A stretch of DNA of 64,000 bases, taken from the NCBI GenBank assembly GCA_947494205.1, contig CANLUH010000002.1, forward strand, positions 372,001 to 436,000, read 5' to 3'. Origin of the DNA: an uncultured Flavobacteriaceae bacterium (GTDB lineage: Bacteria > Bacteroidota > Bacteroidia > Flavobacteriales > Flavobacteriaceae). Positions within the stretch are counted from its first letter, which is position 1, and every line of letters begins with the position of its first letter. Shown piece by piece: positions 39,845 through 50,409 of the stretch. Under the pieces are notes generated by a model, which saw nothing but the letters and a program-made list of their open reading frames with translations, had not been told where the DNA came from and did not search any database. Both the position numbers and the translations under genes were made by a program.

Positions 39845-41365
39845 ATGAAAAATTATATCAAAATAATAGGTTTATTCACTCTAACAATTCTGTTTGTTAG
39901 CTGTAGTGATTTTTTAGAAGAAGATGTAGAAACATTTTTCACAGAAGACCAAGTGTTTTCAACAGAAGACGGTTTAGAAGCTGCTGTAAACGGCATATAT
40001 CAAAGCTTTTCAGCTGGAGCATATCATGGGTCTTCAATTCATGGATTAGTAGCTCCAGTATCTGGTAAGTTTTATTCTAATCAAGGCGCAAGTCAAGATG
40101 CAACAAGTTTAAATTGCTTACCGAATAACACTTGGATTACACGACTTTGGCCTCAAATGTATGCAACTATTAACGTGTCTAATACATTAATAAGTAATAT
40201 ACAAAATTCAGAGTTGGCTAATAGAGATATAGCGTTAGGTCAAGCCTATTTTATAAGAGCAATCACCTATTTTGATTTAGTAAGATATTTTGGAGGTGTA
40301 CCATTAATTACTGAACCAGTAACAATAGAAGAGTTAAACTTTCCTCGTAATACAAAAGAAGCAGTTTATACTCAAATTATAACAGATTTAGAATTGGCAA
40401 AACAATTGCTACCTGAGCCAGGGGAATATTTTCCAGATCGTCCAGTAAAAACAGCTGCAAATGCAATTTTAGCAAAAGTGTACTTAACACAAGCTAGTGA
40501 AACAAACGATATGGCATTATGGCAATTGGCCTATAATGAAGCTATTCAGGTTTATGGTCAATACAGTTTAGTACCAACATATGCTGAATTATTTGATCCT
40601 TCAATAGAAAATACCTCAGAGTCAATTTTTGAAATTCAATATGCAGCAAATGGTGCTGTCAGAAATTCAGATGTTATTAGAATGTACACTCCGAAAGAAT
40701 TGTATAATTATACAACATTTGGACGTGTGCGACCAAATAAAGAAGTGTATGATCAACACGTAAATCAATACCCAAATGACCCCAGAATTGATGTTACATT
40801 CTTAGCAGATTCATATACAAAAGTAAGCGGAGCAAATGTAAATTTATATCCAACCCAAATTAATGGTAATGATGGATTTACAGTACTTAAAAAATATTTA
40901 GAACCAGATTTTAATGGTACAGCAACAAATAGAAACTTCTTAAAATTAAGATATGCGGATGTTTTATTAATGCTTGCTGAAATAACAAACGAACTTAATG
41001 GTCCTACAGCAGAAGCTTACGGTTATGTAAATGAAGTATTAGCAAGAGCAAGAAATACAGTTGCTGGACCAACTACAGAACCAGCAGATTTTACAGGATT
41101 ATCTCAAGACGAATTTAGAACAAGAATTATGAGAGAAAGACAATACGAAATGTTAGGAGAAAACCATGAGTGGTTTGATACTAGACGTCGTGGTTATGAA
41201 TACTTTTTAGAAGAGGTAATAGAAGCACACAACAACTTCCCAAACTTAGGTAACAAAGATTTTACTTACCCAGTAAGCGTAAAGAATATGTTGTTGCCTA
41301 TTCCGTCTACAGAGATTTCTAATAACTCAGAGATTTCACAAGCAGATCAAAACCCAGGATACTAA
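39845..41365 (+). CDS. SusD/RagB family surface glycan-binding lipoprotein
   Basis: 506 residues. A lipoprotein signal ends at Cys20 (LFVSC) followed by SDFLEED, an acidic stretch typical of flavobacterial lipoproteins sent to the cell surface. The TPR-rich SusD fold is clear: ALGQAYFIRAITYFDLVRYFGGVPL, LKLRYADVLLMLAE, and the C-terminal RERQYEMLGENHEWFDTRR. It forms the lid of the SusC transporter and captures oligosaccharides. It directly follows SusC, as in nearly all PULs. Confidence 0.96.
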   Translation: MKNYIKIIGLFTLTILFVSCSDFLEEDVETFFTEDQVFSTEDGLEAAVNGIYQSFSAGAYHGSSIHGLVAPVSGKFYSNQGASQDATSLNCLPNNTWITRLWPQMYATINVSNTLISNIQNSELANRDIALGQAYFIRAITYFDLVRYFGGVPLITEPVTIEELNFPRNTKEAVYTQIITDLELAKQLLPEPGEYFPDRPVKTAANAILAKVYLTQASETNDMALWQLAYNEAIQVYGQYSLVPTYAELFDPSIENTSESIFEIQYAANGAVRNSDVIRMYTPKELYNYTTFGRVRPNKEVYDQHVNQYPNDPRIDVTFLADSYTKVSGANVNLYPTQINGNDGFTVLKKYLEPDFNGTATNRNFLKLRYADVLLMLAEITNELNGPTAEAYGYVNEVLARARNTVAGPTTEPADFTGLSQDEFRTRIMRERQYEMLGENHEWFDTRRRGYEYFLEEVIEAHNNFPNLGNKDFTYPVSVKNMLLPIPSTEISNNSEISQADQNPGY

Positions 41366-41382
41366 TACATTAATAATAATAA

Positions 41383-43770
41383 ATGAACACCATTAAATTA
41401 GTCTTTAAATACATGACCGTAGTTATTATATTAATTGCGGTTGTATTTTCATGTAAGAATGATAATAAGAAATCTTCAAGTGACAAAAACCTTATCTATC
41501 TTGATGCTTCCGCTTCAATAGACGATAGAGTAGAGGATTTAATGTCACGTATGACTTTAGAAGATAAAATCTATCAAATGTGTCAATATGTTGGTTTAGA
41601 GCATATGAAACATGCAGAAGCTAAGATTTCTCCAGAAGAGCTAGAAAAAAACGATGCATTGGGGTTTTACCCTGGAGTACGTAGTGATAGTGTTGGTAGG
41701 TTAGCAGCAGCCGGTAAAATAGGTTCTTTTCTACATGTAGTAACGCCAGAAGAAGCAAATCATCTTCAAAAATTAGCTCAAAAGTCACCATTAAAAATTC
41801 CATTGCTTATCGGTATAGATGCTATTCATGGTAATGGTTTAGTTAGTGGTTCAACTATCTATCCTTCACCAATTTCGCAAGCAGCAACCTTTGCAGACGA
41901 TTTAATTTTAGAAGGTAGTAAACAAACAGCTATAGAAATGAGAGCCAACGGAATGCATTGGTCATTTACACCAAATATAGATGTGTTACGTGATCCGCGT
42001 TGGGGAAGAACAGGAGAAACATTTGGAGAAGACCCTTATTTAGTAGGTAATATGGGAGTTGCAACTATTAAGGGGATGCAATCTGATGATTTTTCAGGAA
42101 CCAATAATGTTATTACTTGTGCCAAACATTTAATAGCTGGAAGCTCTTCAATTAATGGATTAAATGCTTCGCCAACAGATGTATCTAAGCGTACATTATT
42201 TGAGATTTTCTTACCACCATATCGTCGTGCAGTACAAGAAGCTAATGTGTATTCTATTATGGCAGCACATAACGAAGTCGCAGGTTTACCAGGACATATG
42301 GATAAATATATGATGAATGATTTAATGCGTAATCGTTGGGGGTTTAAAGGTTTTTATGTAAGCGATTGGAATGATATTTCAAGAATAGATATTTGGCATC
42401 ATGTTGCAAAAGATTTTAAACAATCTATTGAATTTTCTGTAAATGCAGGAATGGATATGAATATGCATGGTATTTTATTCGATACACTTTTAACCGAATT
42501 AGTTAATGAAGGTAAAGTTGAAGAAGCACGTGTAGATTATGCCTGTCGAAAAATTTTAGAAGCAAAATTCAAATTAGGACTATTTGAAAATCCCTTTGTA
42601 GATGTTGAAAAAGTAAAAGAAGTAAACTTCTCTGAAGCTCACAAAAAAAATGCACTAGAACAAGCTCGTAGGGCAATTGTACTTCAAAAAAATAAAAATA
42701 AAACCTTGCCTTTGTCTAAAAACGGTAATGATAAAACCATTTTCATCACAGGTCCAAATGCTAACAATCAAACAATATTAGGAGATTGGGTGTCGCCTCA
42801 ACCAGAAGAAAATATCATTACTATGGTAGAAGGTATTTCAAAAATTGGAAAAGAAAACGGTTATCGAATTAATTATTATGATTCTGGAGACCGTTCAAAA
42901 GAAATTACACCAGAAAATATTGATAGAGCAGTTTATAATGCAAGTCACTCAGATATTATCGTTTTAGTTTTAGGAGAGAACTCTTTCCGTCACGATTGGA
43001 AACGCAAAACTACTGGCGAAAACATAGATAGGGCAACACTTAAATTATCTGGCAACCAAATGAAACTAGCAGATAAAATGTTCGCGCTTAACAAACCCGT
43101 AATTATAGTTTACGTTAGTGGAAGCCCGATTGCAGAACCTTGGTTAGAGCAACGAGCTGCTGCAGTTTTAAATACATGGGAAACTGGGGCATTTGCAGGG
43201 CAGGCAACTGCAGAAGTATTGTTTGGTCAAGTTAATCCTTCAGGGAAATTGCCATTAACTATCCCACGTAGCGTTGGACAATTACAAATGGTTTATAACC
43301 ATAAGCCAACAGCGTATATTCATAAATACAATACCGAAAAGAAAAAACCATTACATCCTTTTGGTTTCGGTTTAAGCTATTCTAAATTCCAATTATCTAA
43401 ACCAAAAATTTCTAAAGCAGAATTTTCTGGAATAGACGATACTATTACTGTTTCGGTAAACGTAAAAAATGCCAGTAATGTTGATGGAGAAGAAGTGGTG
43501 CAGTTATACGTTAGAGATGATATAAGCTCATATACAAGACCAGTTAAAGAGTTAAAAGGCTACAAACGTGTGTTTGTAAAAGCAGGAGAAACTCAAACTG
43601 TAGACATAGTAATTAATGCAGAAAGTTTAGCGATGTACGATAAAGATTTCAATTTTGTTGTAGAACCTGGAACATTTACAATAATGACAGGGAATTCTTC
43701 AGCAGATAAAGTATTGAAGAAAACAACCATTTTGGTAAAGGACGCTATCACTTTAGATAAAAATAAATAA
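41383..43770 (+). CDS. Glycoside hydrolase family 3 (beta-glucosidase/beta-xylosidase type), lipoprotein
   Basis: 795 residues with a lipoprotein signal (VVFSC, Cys24). The GH3 N-terminal barrel shows IGIDAIHGNG, RDPRWGRTGETFGEDPYL, KH at 248-249 and the nucleophile Asp328 in YVSDWND. The C-terminal alpha/beta sandwich and a fibronectin-III-like domain (VEPGTFTIMTG) follow. GH3 enzymes remove single beta-linked glucose or xylose units from oligosaccharide ends; with a GH10 in the locus, xylosidase or glucosidase are both possible. It probably acts in the periplasm on imported fragments. It starts 17 bases after SusD, in the same operon. Confidence 0.93.
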   Translation: MNTIKLVFKYMTVVIILIAVVFSCKNDNKKSSSDKNLIYLDASASIDDRVEDLMSRMTLEDKIYQMCQYVGLEHMKHAEAKISPEELEKNDALGFYPGVRSDSVGRLAAAGKIGSFLHVVTPEEANHLQKLAQKSPLKIPLLIGIDAIHGNGLVSGSTIYPSPISQAATFADDLILEGSKQTAIEMRANGMHWSFTPNIDVLRDPRWGRTGETFGEDPYLVGNMGVATIKGMQSDDFSGTNNVITCAKHLIAGSSSINGLNASPTDVSKRTLFEIFLPPYRRAVQEANVYSIMAAHNEVAGLPGHMDKYMMNDLMRNRWGFKGFYVSDWNDISRIDIWHHVAKDFKQSIEFSVNAGMDMNMHGILFDTLLTELVNEGKVEEARVDYACRKILEAKFKLGLFENPFVDVEKVKEVNFSEAHKKNALEQARRAIVLQKNKNKTLPLSKNGNDKTIFITGPNANNQTILGDWVSPQPEENIITMVEGISKIGKENGYRINYYDSGDRSKEITPENIDRAVYNASHSDIIVLVLGENSFRHDWKRKTTGENIDRATLKLSGNQMKLADKMFALNKPVIIVYVSGSPIAEPWLEQRAAAVLNTWETGAFAGQATAEVLFGQVNPSGKLPLTIPRSVGQLQMVYNHKPTAYIHKYNTEKKKPLHPFGFGLSYSKFQLSKPKISKAEFSGIDDTITVSVNVKNASNVDGEEVVQLYVRDDISSYTRPVKELKGYKRVFVKAGETQTVDIVINAESLAMYDKDFNFVVEPGTFTIMTGNSSADKVLKKTTILVKDAITLDKNK

Positions 43771-43771
43771 G

Positions 43772-45412
43772 ATGTTAAAAAGAATTAATCTAATATTAGC
43801 CTGTACTTTAATTGTATTTTCTTGTAAAGATGCAAATAAAGATCAAGCACTAAAAGAAACGCTAGAGCAAGATAATGTACGTCCAAACGTGATTTATATT
43901 ATGGCCGACGATTTAACTACGCAAGCAATTAGTGCTTATGGTGGTATTTATAAAGATTTGGCACCAACACCAAATATAGATCGCATTGCTTCAGAAGGTA
44001 TGTTATTTCAAGATGTATTATGCACTAATGCCATATGTGGTCCATCTCGTGCTGCTATTTTAACTGGAAATTATAGTAACCTTAATGGTTATTATAAAAA
44101 CGAGAGTGGCGGAAAGTTTGATGAAACGCAGTGGACATTTCCGCAAGAATTTCAAAAAAATGGATACCAAACATCTTTATTTGGAAAATGGCATTTAGGA
44201 ACAGAACCACAAGGTTTCGATGTGTTTAAATATCATAACTCAGCTGGACAGCAAGGTCATTACTGGAACCCTAAGTATAATATTAATGGAGAAGACACAA
44301 AAGTAGAAGGCTATTCAACTAATTTAAGCACAGATTTTGCAATGGATTGGTTAGCGTCTGAAAGAAAACAAGACGAACCATTTATGATGGTATTACAATA
44401 CAAAGCACCCCACAGACCATGGCAACCAGATACTAAATATGAAACACTTTGGGATGATATCGAATTTCCTTATCCCGCAACATTTAACGACGATTACAAA
44501 GGGCGTGAGTTAACTGCAGGTAATACAGAAATGACTATGGAATATTTCTCTCGTAGAGATATGAAATACAAAGAGCCAGAAAACTTAAAAGGAAAAGAGA
44601 AAATTAAGTGGGCATTTTACGGTGCTAAACCAGGAGAAGTAGTGCAACCTGAAGGGTTAACTGCTGAAGAAGGTAGAAAGTGGAGATACCAAACCTATAT
44701 TAAAGATTATTTGGCTTGCGTAAAGTCGGTAGACGATAATATTGGGCGTGTATTAAAATATTTAGATGATAATAATTTAACCGATAATACTATTATTGTA
44801 TTAACATCAGATCAAGGGTTTTATCTTGGCGATCATGGGTTTTTCGATAAGCGTTTTATTTACGAAGAGTCTATTAGAATGCCTTTTATGGTAAAATATC
44901 CTAAAATAATTAAGGCAGGCTCTGTAAACGAAGATATTATAACAAATATTGATTTTGCACCAACATTATTAGATTTAGCGAACTTAAAAACCGAACAAAA
45001 AATGCAAGGACAGAGTTTTAAATCTATTTTAAAAGGAAAAACACCTGCAAATTGGCAAAAAGGAATGTACTATCATTATTATGAGTTCCCGTATTGGCAC
45101 CATGTACAGCCACATTATGGTATTAGAACGCAAAAATATACACTAGCACATTTCTACTATAATATTGATGTTTGGGAGTTATATGATTTAGAAAAAGATC
45201 CCCAACAAATGAATAATATTATTGCAGATCCGCAGTATTCAAATGTTATATTAGATTTAAAATCTCAACTTAAAGAATTAATGAAAAAATCTGAAAACAA
45301 TAAATCTTTAGCAGATTTCAGAATGATAACAGACACCGATTTTGGGTCTATAGTTGATAAAAAAGATAGTGAAACCTCTGTGCAAGATGTTTTAACAGGA
45401 AAAACAAAATAA
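43772..45412 (+). CDS. Type I sulfatase (S1), lipoprotein
   Basis: 546 residues, starting one base after the GH3 stop. A lipoprotein signal has Cys18 (IVFSC). The sulfatase core includes the metal-binding MADD (45-48), the formylglycine site with Cys89 in CGPSR, GKWHLG, and a second metal site SDQGFYLGDHG. It hydrolyses sulfate esters after maturation by FGE, which this locus supplies. Exact sulfated sugar cannot be read from sequence. It likely acts in the periplasm with the GH3. Confidence 0.93.
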   Translation: MLKRINLILACTLIVFSCKDANKDQALKETLEQDNVRPNVIYIMADDLTTQAISAYGGIYKDLAPTPNIDRIASEGMLFQDVLCTNAICGPSRAAILTGNYSNLNGYYKNESGGKFDETQWTFPQEFQKNGYQTSLFGKWHLGTEPQGFDVFKYHNSAGQQGHYWNPKYNINGEDTKVEGYSTNLSTDFAMDWLASERKQDEPFMMVLQYKAPHRPWQPDTKYETLWDDIEFPYPATFNDDYKGRELTAGNTEMTMEYFSRRDMKYKEPENLKGKEKIKWAFYGAKPGEVVQPEGLTAEEGRKWRYQTYIKDYLACVKSVDDNIGRVLKYLDDNNLTDNTIIVLTSDQGFYLGDHGFFDKRFIYEESIRMPFMVKYPKIIKAGSVNEDIITNIDFAPTLLDLANLKTEQKMQGQSFKSILKGKTPANWQKGMYYHYYEFPYWHHVQPHYGIRTQKYTLAHFYYNIDVWELYDLEKDPQQMNNIIADPQYSNVILDLKSQLKELMKKSENNKSLADFRMITDTDFGSIVDKKDSETSVQDVLTGKTK

Positions 45413-45413
45413 T

Positions 45414-47012
45414 ATGAAAAGAATACTTACTAGAATATCTATTGTAGCTCTTGTTGTTTTAACAGCTTGTAATGCTCAAAAATCAGCAAGTAATACCCTT
45501 TCAGAACAAGCTTCTGATAAAGAAAAGAATGTTTCAAAAGAAGAAAAAAAGAATATACTTTTTCTTTCTATTGATGATCTAAAGCCATTGCTTTCAAATT
45601 ATGGTGAGTCTCAAATGAAAACACCAAACTTTGATCGTCTAGCAAAAATGGGAATGACCTTTACTAATGCACATGTCCAGTATGCTGTTTGCGGTCCATC
45701 TCGTGCCAGTGTGATGACAGGTGCAAATCCTGATAAAACTAAAGTATGGGATTTACATACCGATTTCAGAGAATCTTCTAATTTAATTTCTATGCCAGAG
45801 TATTTAATATCTCAAGGCTATGAAACAACTGCTGTTGGTAAAATATATCATAAAGGGAGTTCATCTCCAGGACACGACGGTAAAAGTTGGAGTATGCCAC
45901 ATCAATTACCAGATAATTTTGATTCTGTTGCAGGTGAACCAGCATTTTCATACTATCAAAACCCAGAAACAAAACGCAAAATGGCTCAGTTAGTAGAAGA
46001 AGCCAAAGCAAAAGGAATAAAAAAAGGAGGTAAACTCCGTAAATATGTTTTTAAACGTTTAAAACCATCTACAGAAGTAGCAGATGTTAGTGATACTGCT
46101 TATCAAGATGGTTTGTATACTCAAACCGCATTACAACAATTAGACGATTTAGAAAAGTCTGGGAAACCTTGGTTTTTAGGTGTCGGTTATCAAAAACCAC
46201 ATTTACCATTTGTAGCTCCAAAAAAATATTGGGATTTATACGATAGAGATAAAATTGAATTAGCAAAATTTCAAAAAGTAGCAGAAGGAACACCAAAATT
46301 TGCGTACCATTCCTTTGGTGAATTAAGAGCATTTAGTGATATCGATAATGATTATAGAGTTGGTGATATCATTCCAGAAGCCAAACAACGAGAATTAATT
46401 CACGGTTATATGGCTTGTATTTCATATATCGATGCACAAATAGGAATATTATTAGATAATCTTGAAAAACGAAACATACTAGATGATACAATAATAGTAC
46501 TTTGGGGGGATCATGGCTGGCATTTAGGAGATCATACGGAGTGGTGTAAGCATTCAAATTTTGAACAAGCAACACGTATTCCCTTTATGTTTACTGGGCC
46601 TGGAGTGAAAGAAAATCAAAAATCGCATCATCCAGTAAATCTAGTAGATTTATTTCCAACGGTATTTGAATTAGCAAATGTTAATCAAAGCCCACAAACC
46701 GATGGAAAATCGTTGGTACCATTATTAGATAGTGATAAATCAACGACTATAGATATGGATTTTGCATATCATCAATACAGAAGACAAAAGAAAATGGGTT
46801 ATTCTGTAAGAACAAACCGTTACCGCTATACCGAATGGCACAATAACGAATATAGAAGCTATAATATATATAAAGACGATAATATAGCAGGGCGTGAATT
46901 ATACGATTATGAGAAAGATCCTTTAGAAACAAAAAACCTTGTTAATAATCCTGCATATACAACTATAGCTAAAGATCTAAAAATTAAATTAAAATCGCAT
47001 TTAACAAAATAA
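45414..47012 (+). CDS. Type I sulfatase, iduronate-2-sulfatase-like (S1)
   Basis: 532 residues. A lipoprotein signal (LTAC, Cys19) precedes a sulfatase domain with SIDDLKPLLSNYG, the modified Cys93 in CGPSRASVMTG, and WGDHGWHLGDH. The SIDDL, PNFDRL and DKTKVWDL blocks are typical of the iduronate-2-sulfatase-like subgroup, which acts on 2-O-sulfated sugars in known members; this is a subgroup resemblance, not proof of substrate. It starts one base after the preceding sulfatase stop, so both are in one operon. A 104-base gap follows. Confidence 0.92.
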   Translation: MKRILTRISIVALVVLTACNAQKSASNTLSEQASDKEKNVSKEEKKNILFLSIDDLKPLLSNYGESQMKTPNFDRLAKMGMTFTNAHVQYAVCGPSRASVMTGANPDKTKVWDLHTDFRESSNLISMPEYLISQGYETTAVGKIYHKGSSSPGHDGKSWSMPHQLPDNFDSVAGEPAFSYYQNPETKRKMAQLVEEAKAKGIKKGGKLRKYVFKRLKPSTEVADVSDTAYQDGLYTQTALQQLDDLEKSGKPWFLGVGYQKPHLPFVAPKKYWDLYDRDKIELAKFQKVAEGTPKFAYHSFGELRAFSDIDNDYRVGDIIPEAKQRELIHGYMACISYIDAQIGILLDNLEKRNILDDTIIVLWGDHGWHLGDHTEWCKHSNFEQATRIPFMFTGPGVKENQKSHHPVNLVDLFPTVFELANVNQSPQTDGKSLVPLLDSDKSTTIDMDFAYHQYRRQKKMGYSVRTNRYRYTEWHNNEYRSYNIYKDDNIAGRELYDYEKDPLETKNLVNNPAYTTIAKDLKIKLKSHLTK

Positions 47013-47116
47013 CTGGAAAGCAATAAGTTTAATCATAGCTTTTTTGGCATAATTTCTGAATTATATCAATAGATAAATTATAGAGTCTTAATATAGATTC
47101 AATTAACAATATATAA

Positions 47117-48562
47117 ATGAAGACAATTACATTTCTTTTAGCGTTTTGTTTGTCACTTGTGAGTTTTTCACAAGACAAACCAAATATTTTAATTATTCAT
47201 ACAGACGATTTAGGTTATCACGATTTAAGTATTACGGGATCTCAATTATATAACACGGATAACATAGATCAGTTAGCCAAAGAATCTGTAAATTTTACTA
47301 ATGCTTATAGTAGTTACCCACGTTGTACGCCGTCTCGCTATGGAATGATAACTGGTATGTATCCAGTAAACGAAAACAAAGGTAATTTAGGAGCTATCCC
47401 AGAAGATAAAAATATGATTAAGCAATTTGTAAACGCTGGTTATAATACATCGTATGTTGGGAAATGGCACTTAGGAAAAGGTAAGAGTAATCCAGATAAG
47501 TTTGGTTTTATGCATATTTATGCAGCTGGACAAGCAGGAGGTATAGGTAGTCGATTTTACCCATTTAATACACAAAAAAATGGCAAACCAGCAAAATACA
47601 ATGTGCCTAATGTAGAAGAAGAGGGAAAGGAAGGCGATTATGCTTCAGATATGTTAACAGATGCTACGATAGATTTTATTAAAAACAACCCTAAAGACAA
47701 ACCGTTTTTGGCAGTTTTAGCTTACTATGCAGTACATACACCAATAGAAGCAAAACCAGAAGACGAAGCACGTAATATAAAAGAATTAAAATCTATAAAT
47801 TTTGGTGAAACTCAAGAATATATAAAAGAAGGAGAGGGGAGGCGCAAAATGCGTCAAGACGATGCTGCTTATGCTGGTATGGTTGAAAATGTAGATGAAA
47901 ACGTTGGACGTTTGCTTCAAGTATTAAAAAACATGGGAATAGACGATAATACAATAATTGTATTTTCCTCTGATCATGGCGGTTTATCAAATGATGGTTT
48001 TAAGGGAGAGCGTCATTTAGCAACAACAAACCTTCCGCTTAAAGCTGGAAAAGGACATTTATATGAAGGCGGAATTAGAGTACCATTATTCGTAAAGTGG
48101 AATGACCATTTAAAACCTCATTCAGATAAAGAATCTATTGTTTTAGGTATGGATGTGTTTCCAACTTTGTTAGAATTAGCAATTAATAAAAAAGTAGATG
48201 GTTTAGATGGGCAAAGTTACGCTTCAGTTTTAAAAGAAAAAGAAAACTGGAAAGACAGAACTGTATTTTGGCATTCTCGTAAAGCTAGACCACACAGTAC
48301 AGGAGATAGTAAAGCATCTGTAGTACGTTCAGGAGATTATAAATTAATTCATTTTTTTGAAAAGGATAAAGTTGAATTATACAATTTAAAAGAAGATGTT
48401 GGAGAAGAAAATGATTTGTCTATAAAAGAACCAATTAAAATAAAGCGAATGCTTCAGTTGTTAAAAGATTGGAAAAAAGAAATGTTAGTGCCTGAAAGAT
48501 TAAATGTGGGAAAGAAAAATAAAGGAGGTAAAAAAAGGAATGGTAAGAAGAATAAAAACTAA
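47117..48562 (+). CDS. Type I sulfatase (S1), secreted, with Lys-rich tail
   Basis: 481 residues. The N-terminus MKTITFLLAF to SFSQ is a signal peptide, with no lipobox, unlike the two upstream sulfatases. Core motifs: HTDDLGYHD, Cys70 in RCTPSR, GKWHLGKG, FSSDHGGLSNDG. The last ~20 residues are almost only Lys, Gly and Asn (GKKNKGGKKRNGKKNKN), an unusual basic tail that might hold the enzyme to an anionic glycan. It is closely similar along its length to the sulfatase at 50410, which lies beyond the next gene, so one arose by duplication. It may have its own promoter in the 104-base gap upstream. Confidence 0.92.
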   Translation: MKTITFLLAFCLSLVSFSQDKPNILIIHTDDLGYHDLSITGSQLYNTDNIDQLAKESVNFTNAYSSYPRCTPSRYGMITGMYPVNENKGNLGAIPEDKNMIKQFVNAGYNTSYVGKWHLGKGKSNPDKFGFMHIYAAGQAGGIGSRFYPFNTQKNGKPAKYNVPNVEEEGKEGDYASDMLTDATIDFIKNNPKDKPFLAVLAYYAVHTPIEAKPEDEARNIKELKSINFGETQEYIKEGEGRRKMRQDDAAYAGMVENVDENVGRLLQVLKNMGIDDNTIIVFSSDHGGLSNDGFKGERHLATTNLPLKAGKGHLYEGGIRVPLFVKWNDHLKPHSDKESIVLGMDVFPTLLELAINKKVDGLDGQSYASVLKEKENWKDRTVFWHSRKARPHSTGDSKASVVRSGDYKLIHFFEKDKVELYNLKEDVGEENDLSIKEPIKIKRMLQLLKDWKKEMLVPERLNVGKKNKGGKKRNGKKNKN

Positions 48563-48578
48563 TAATTATAGACACTAA

Positions 48579-50408
48579 ATGAAAGTTTTACTAAGGGTAT
48601 CTATATTCGCTTTTATTGTTTTCTTTAATGCTATTGAAGCACAAACAGTCACAACAACATTAGATGTAACTGTTATAGATATTTCAGATGTAAACATAGG
48701 TTTTAATAGGCGTTCAGACGGTGGTACACCATTTTGGACCAATGCATCTTTTCAAAGTTTAGTTACCGAAATGAACCCAGATGTTTTAAGATATCCTGGA
48801 GGGACACAAGGTAATTATTGGGATTGGAGTACAGGGCAATTTATTCCAAATACAGATAAACCATGGAACAATAGAGAAGTTGTAACTATAACTCAATTTA
48901 TGAGCGTTAAGCCATCTGCAACAAAAATTATTTACATGGTTAATTTAGCAAGACCAACACCAGCAACAGGTGTTGATGTGAATGCATCTGAAGCCATACT
49001 TAAAAGTCAAGCAACTTTGGATGCCAAAATAGATGACATGATTGATGCTATAGACGAGTTTGTGGCACAAGGCCAAGAGCCGTATGCAGTAGAAATTGGT
49101 AATGAATTTTATTTTGGGAATGAAGAAGGAGGGATTTTTCATATAACAGAAACAAATGGAAAGTTTTATTCAGGTTGGGATGCCACAGCAAATGGAGGCG
49201 CAGGAGCAGCAATAGAATCTAATAGTAAAAAAGATGCAACAGATGTTAACGCACTATTTTATTTATACCAAGCAAAAGACGTTGTTGAAGGGATTAAAGC
49301 AGCCTATCCAAATATGAAATTTGCCTTAATAGGTACGAAAAGAGGAAATGGAACCTCGGCAAGAGAACGTTGGAACAATACTATATTCAATGAATTAAAT
49401 ACTAATTCAGACTTCACACAGTTAAAACAAGATGTGTATGCTTTAACACAGCACCATTATGTAAATGATGCCTATAATGCTTACGGAGTTACGGATACAA
49501 ATGCAGCTATTACAGATGTAACAACAGCTAAACAAGCCATAGCAGAGGGTATCCAATATCCATTAGATAAACAATTAGATTATGACCAAGTACCAAGTGA
49601 TTACAAAATTTGGTTTACAGAATATGGAGCAACTAAAGATAATGCAGAAGATACTTGGGCAGCAGGTATGCGTCACGCAGCATTAACTTACAGTTGGTTA
49701 AGTTTAGGAGATAAAACAAATCAATTAGACTTTCACCACATCACAGATAATAATGTTGTAAAGACAGATTCTCCAATGCGATTAGCATCTGCAGGATTAG
49801 CAGCAAAACAGTTTATGTCAGCATTTTCTGGAATGAGTGAGATGCAAAAAATCAATTTTGGAACCAATCCAATCTCTGTAGGCACAGTAAACTCATTATA
49901 TGGTTATAAGTTTAAAAGTCTTACTAAAGAAACCATTTTGGTATTAAACTTAAATGACACAGGAATTCAAAATGTAAAATTTGATAATTTATTAACTTAT
50001 ACAGGAACGCCAACAATGACGCAATATCGCTCAAATGCACCATGGGTTTCTGGAGTAGCTTTAGGGGATACAAACATAATTTTAAATAACGATAATATTT
50101 CAAACACTTTTAATGCTCGTAAGTTTTCAATTACAGTTATTGAAGTTCCTAACCAAACATTAAGTTTTAATGAGATTTTGATAGATAATACATCATTTTT
50201 TCCAAATCCAGTAAAAGATATTTTAACAATTCACACAGAAGTACAATTAAAAGTGGTTTCAATATTTAATATTTCTGGAAAGGAAGTTTATAGAACGGAA
50301 ACCATTGAAAACAAGACTTTAAACCTTAATGCCTTAGCCTCAGGAGTGTATATTTTAAAAGTGGAAACAGATAAAGGTGTTGAGTATAAAAAAGTGGTTA
50401 AAGAGTAA
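48579..50408 (+). CDS. Clan GH-A glycoside hydrolase of uncertain family, T9SS-secreted
   Basis: 609 residues. Signal peptide 1-21 (AIEAQ) is followed by a (beta/alpha)8-type catalytic domain: LRYPGGTQGNYWDW near the start, an acid/base candidate Glu176 in VEIGNEFYF, and a nucleophile candidate Glu348 in WFTEYGA. The Asn-Glu pair and second Glu define clan GH-A. The RYPGG block recalls GH51/GH79-like enzymes, but I cannot fix the family. A beta-sandwich follows, then a T9SS type A sorting domain (about 540-609, NPVKDILTI to YKKVVKE), so it is exported to the cell surface or medium. It lies between two paralogous sulfatases and probably cleaves the same sulfated chain. Confidence 0.82.
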   Translation: MKVLLRVSIFAFIVFFNAIEAQTVTTTLDVTVIDISDVNIGFNRRSDGGTPFWTNASFQSLVTEMNPDVLRYPGGTQGNYWDWSTGQFIPNTDKPWNNREVVTITQFMSVKPSATKIIYMVNLARPTPATGVDVNASEAILKSQATLDAKIDDMIDAIDEFVAQGQEPYAVEIGNEFYFGNEEGGIFHITETNGKFYSGWDATANGGAGAAIESNSKKDATDVNALFYLYQAKDVVEGIKAAYPNMKFALIGTKRGNGTSARERWNNTIFNELNTNSDFTQLKQDVYALTQHHYVNDAYNAYGVTDTNAAITDVTTAKQAIAEGIQYPLDKQLDYDQVPSDYKIWFTEYGATKDNAEDTWAAGMRHAALTYSWLSLGDKTNQLDFHHITDNNVVKTDSPMRLASAGLAAKQFMSAFSGMSEMQKINFGTNPISVGTVNSLYGYKFKSLTKETILVLNLNDTGIQNVKFDNLLTYTGTPTMTQYRSNAPWVSGVALGDTNIILNNDNISNTFNARKFSITVIEVPNQTLSFNEILIDNTSFFPNPVKDILTIHTEVQLKVVSIFNISGKEVYRTETIENKTLNLNALASGVYILKVETDKGVEYKKVVKE

Positions 50409-50409
50409 A

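Noticed and set aside
50377-50409. Longer N-terminus for the fourth sulfatase
   Set aside because: It overlaps the preceding T9SS tail and puts 11 extra residues before a good lipoprotein signal that starts at 50410.
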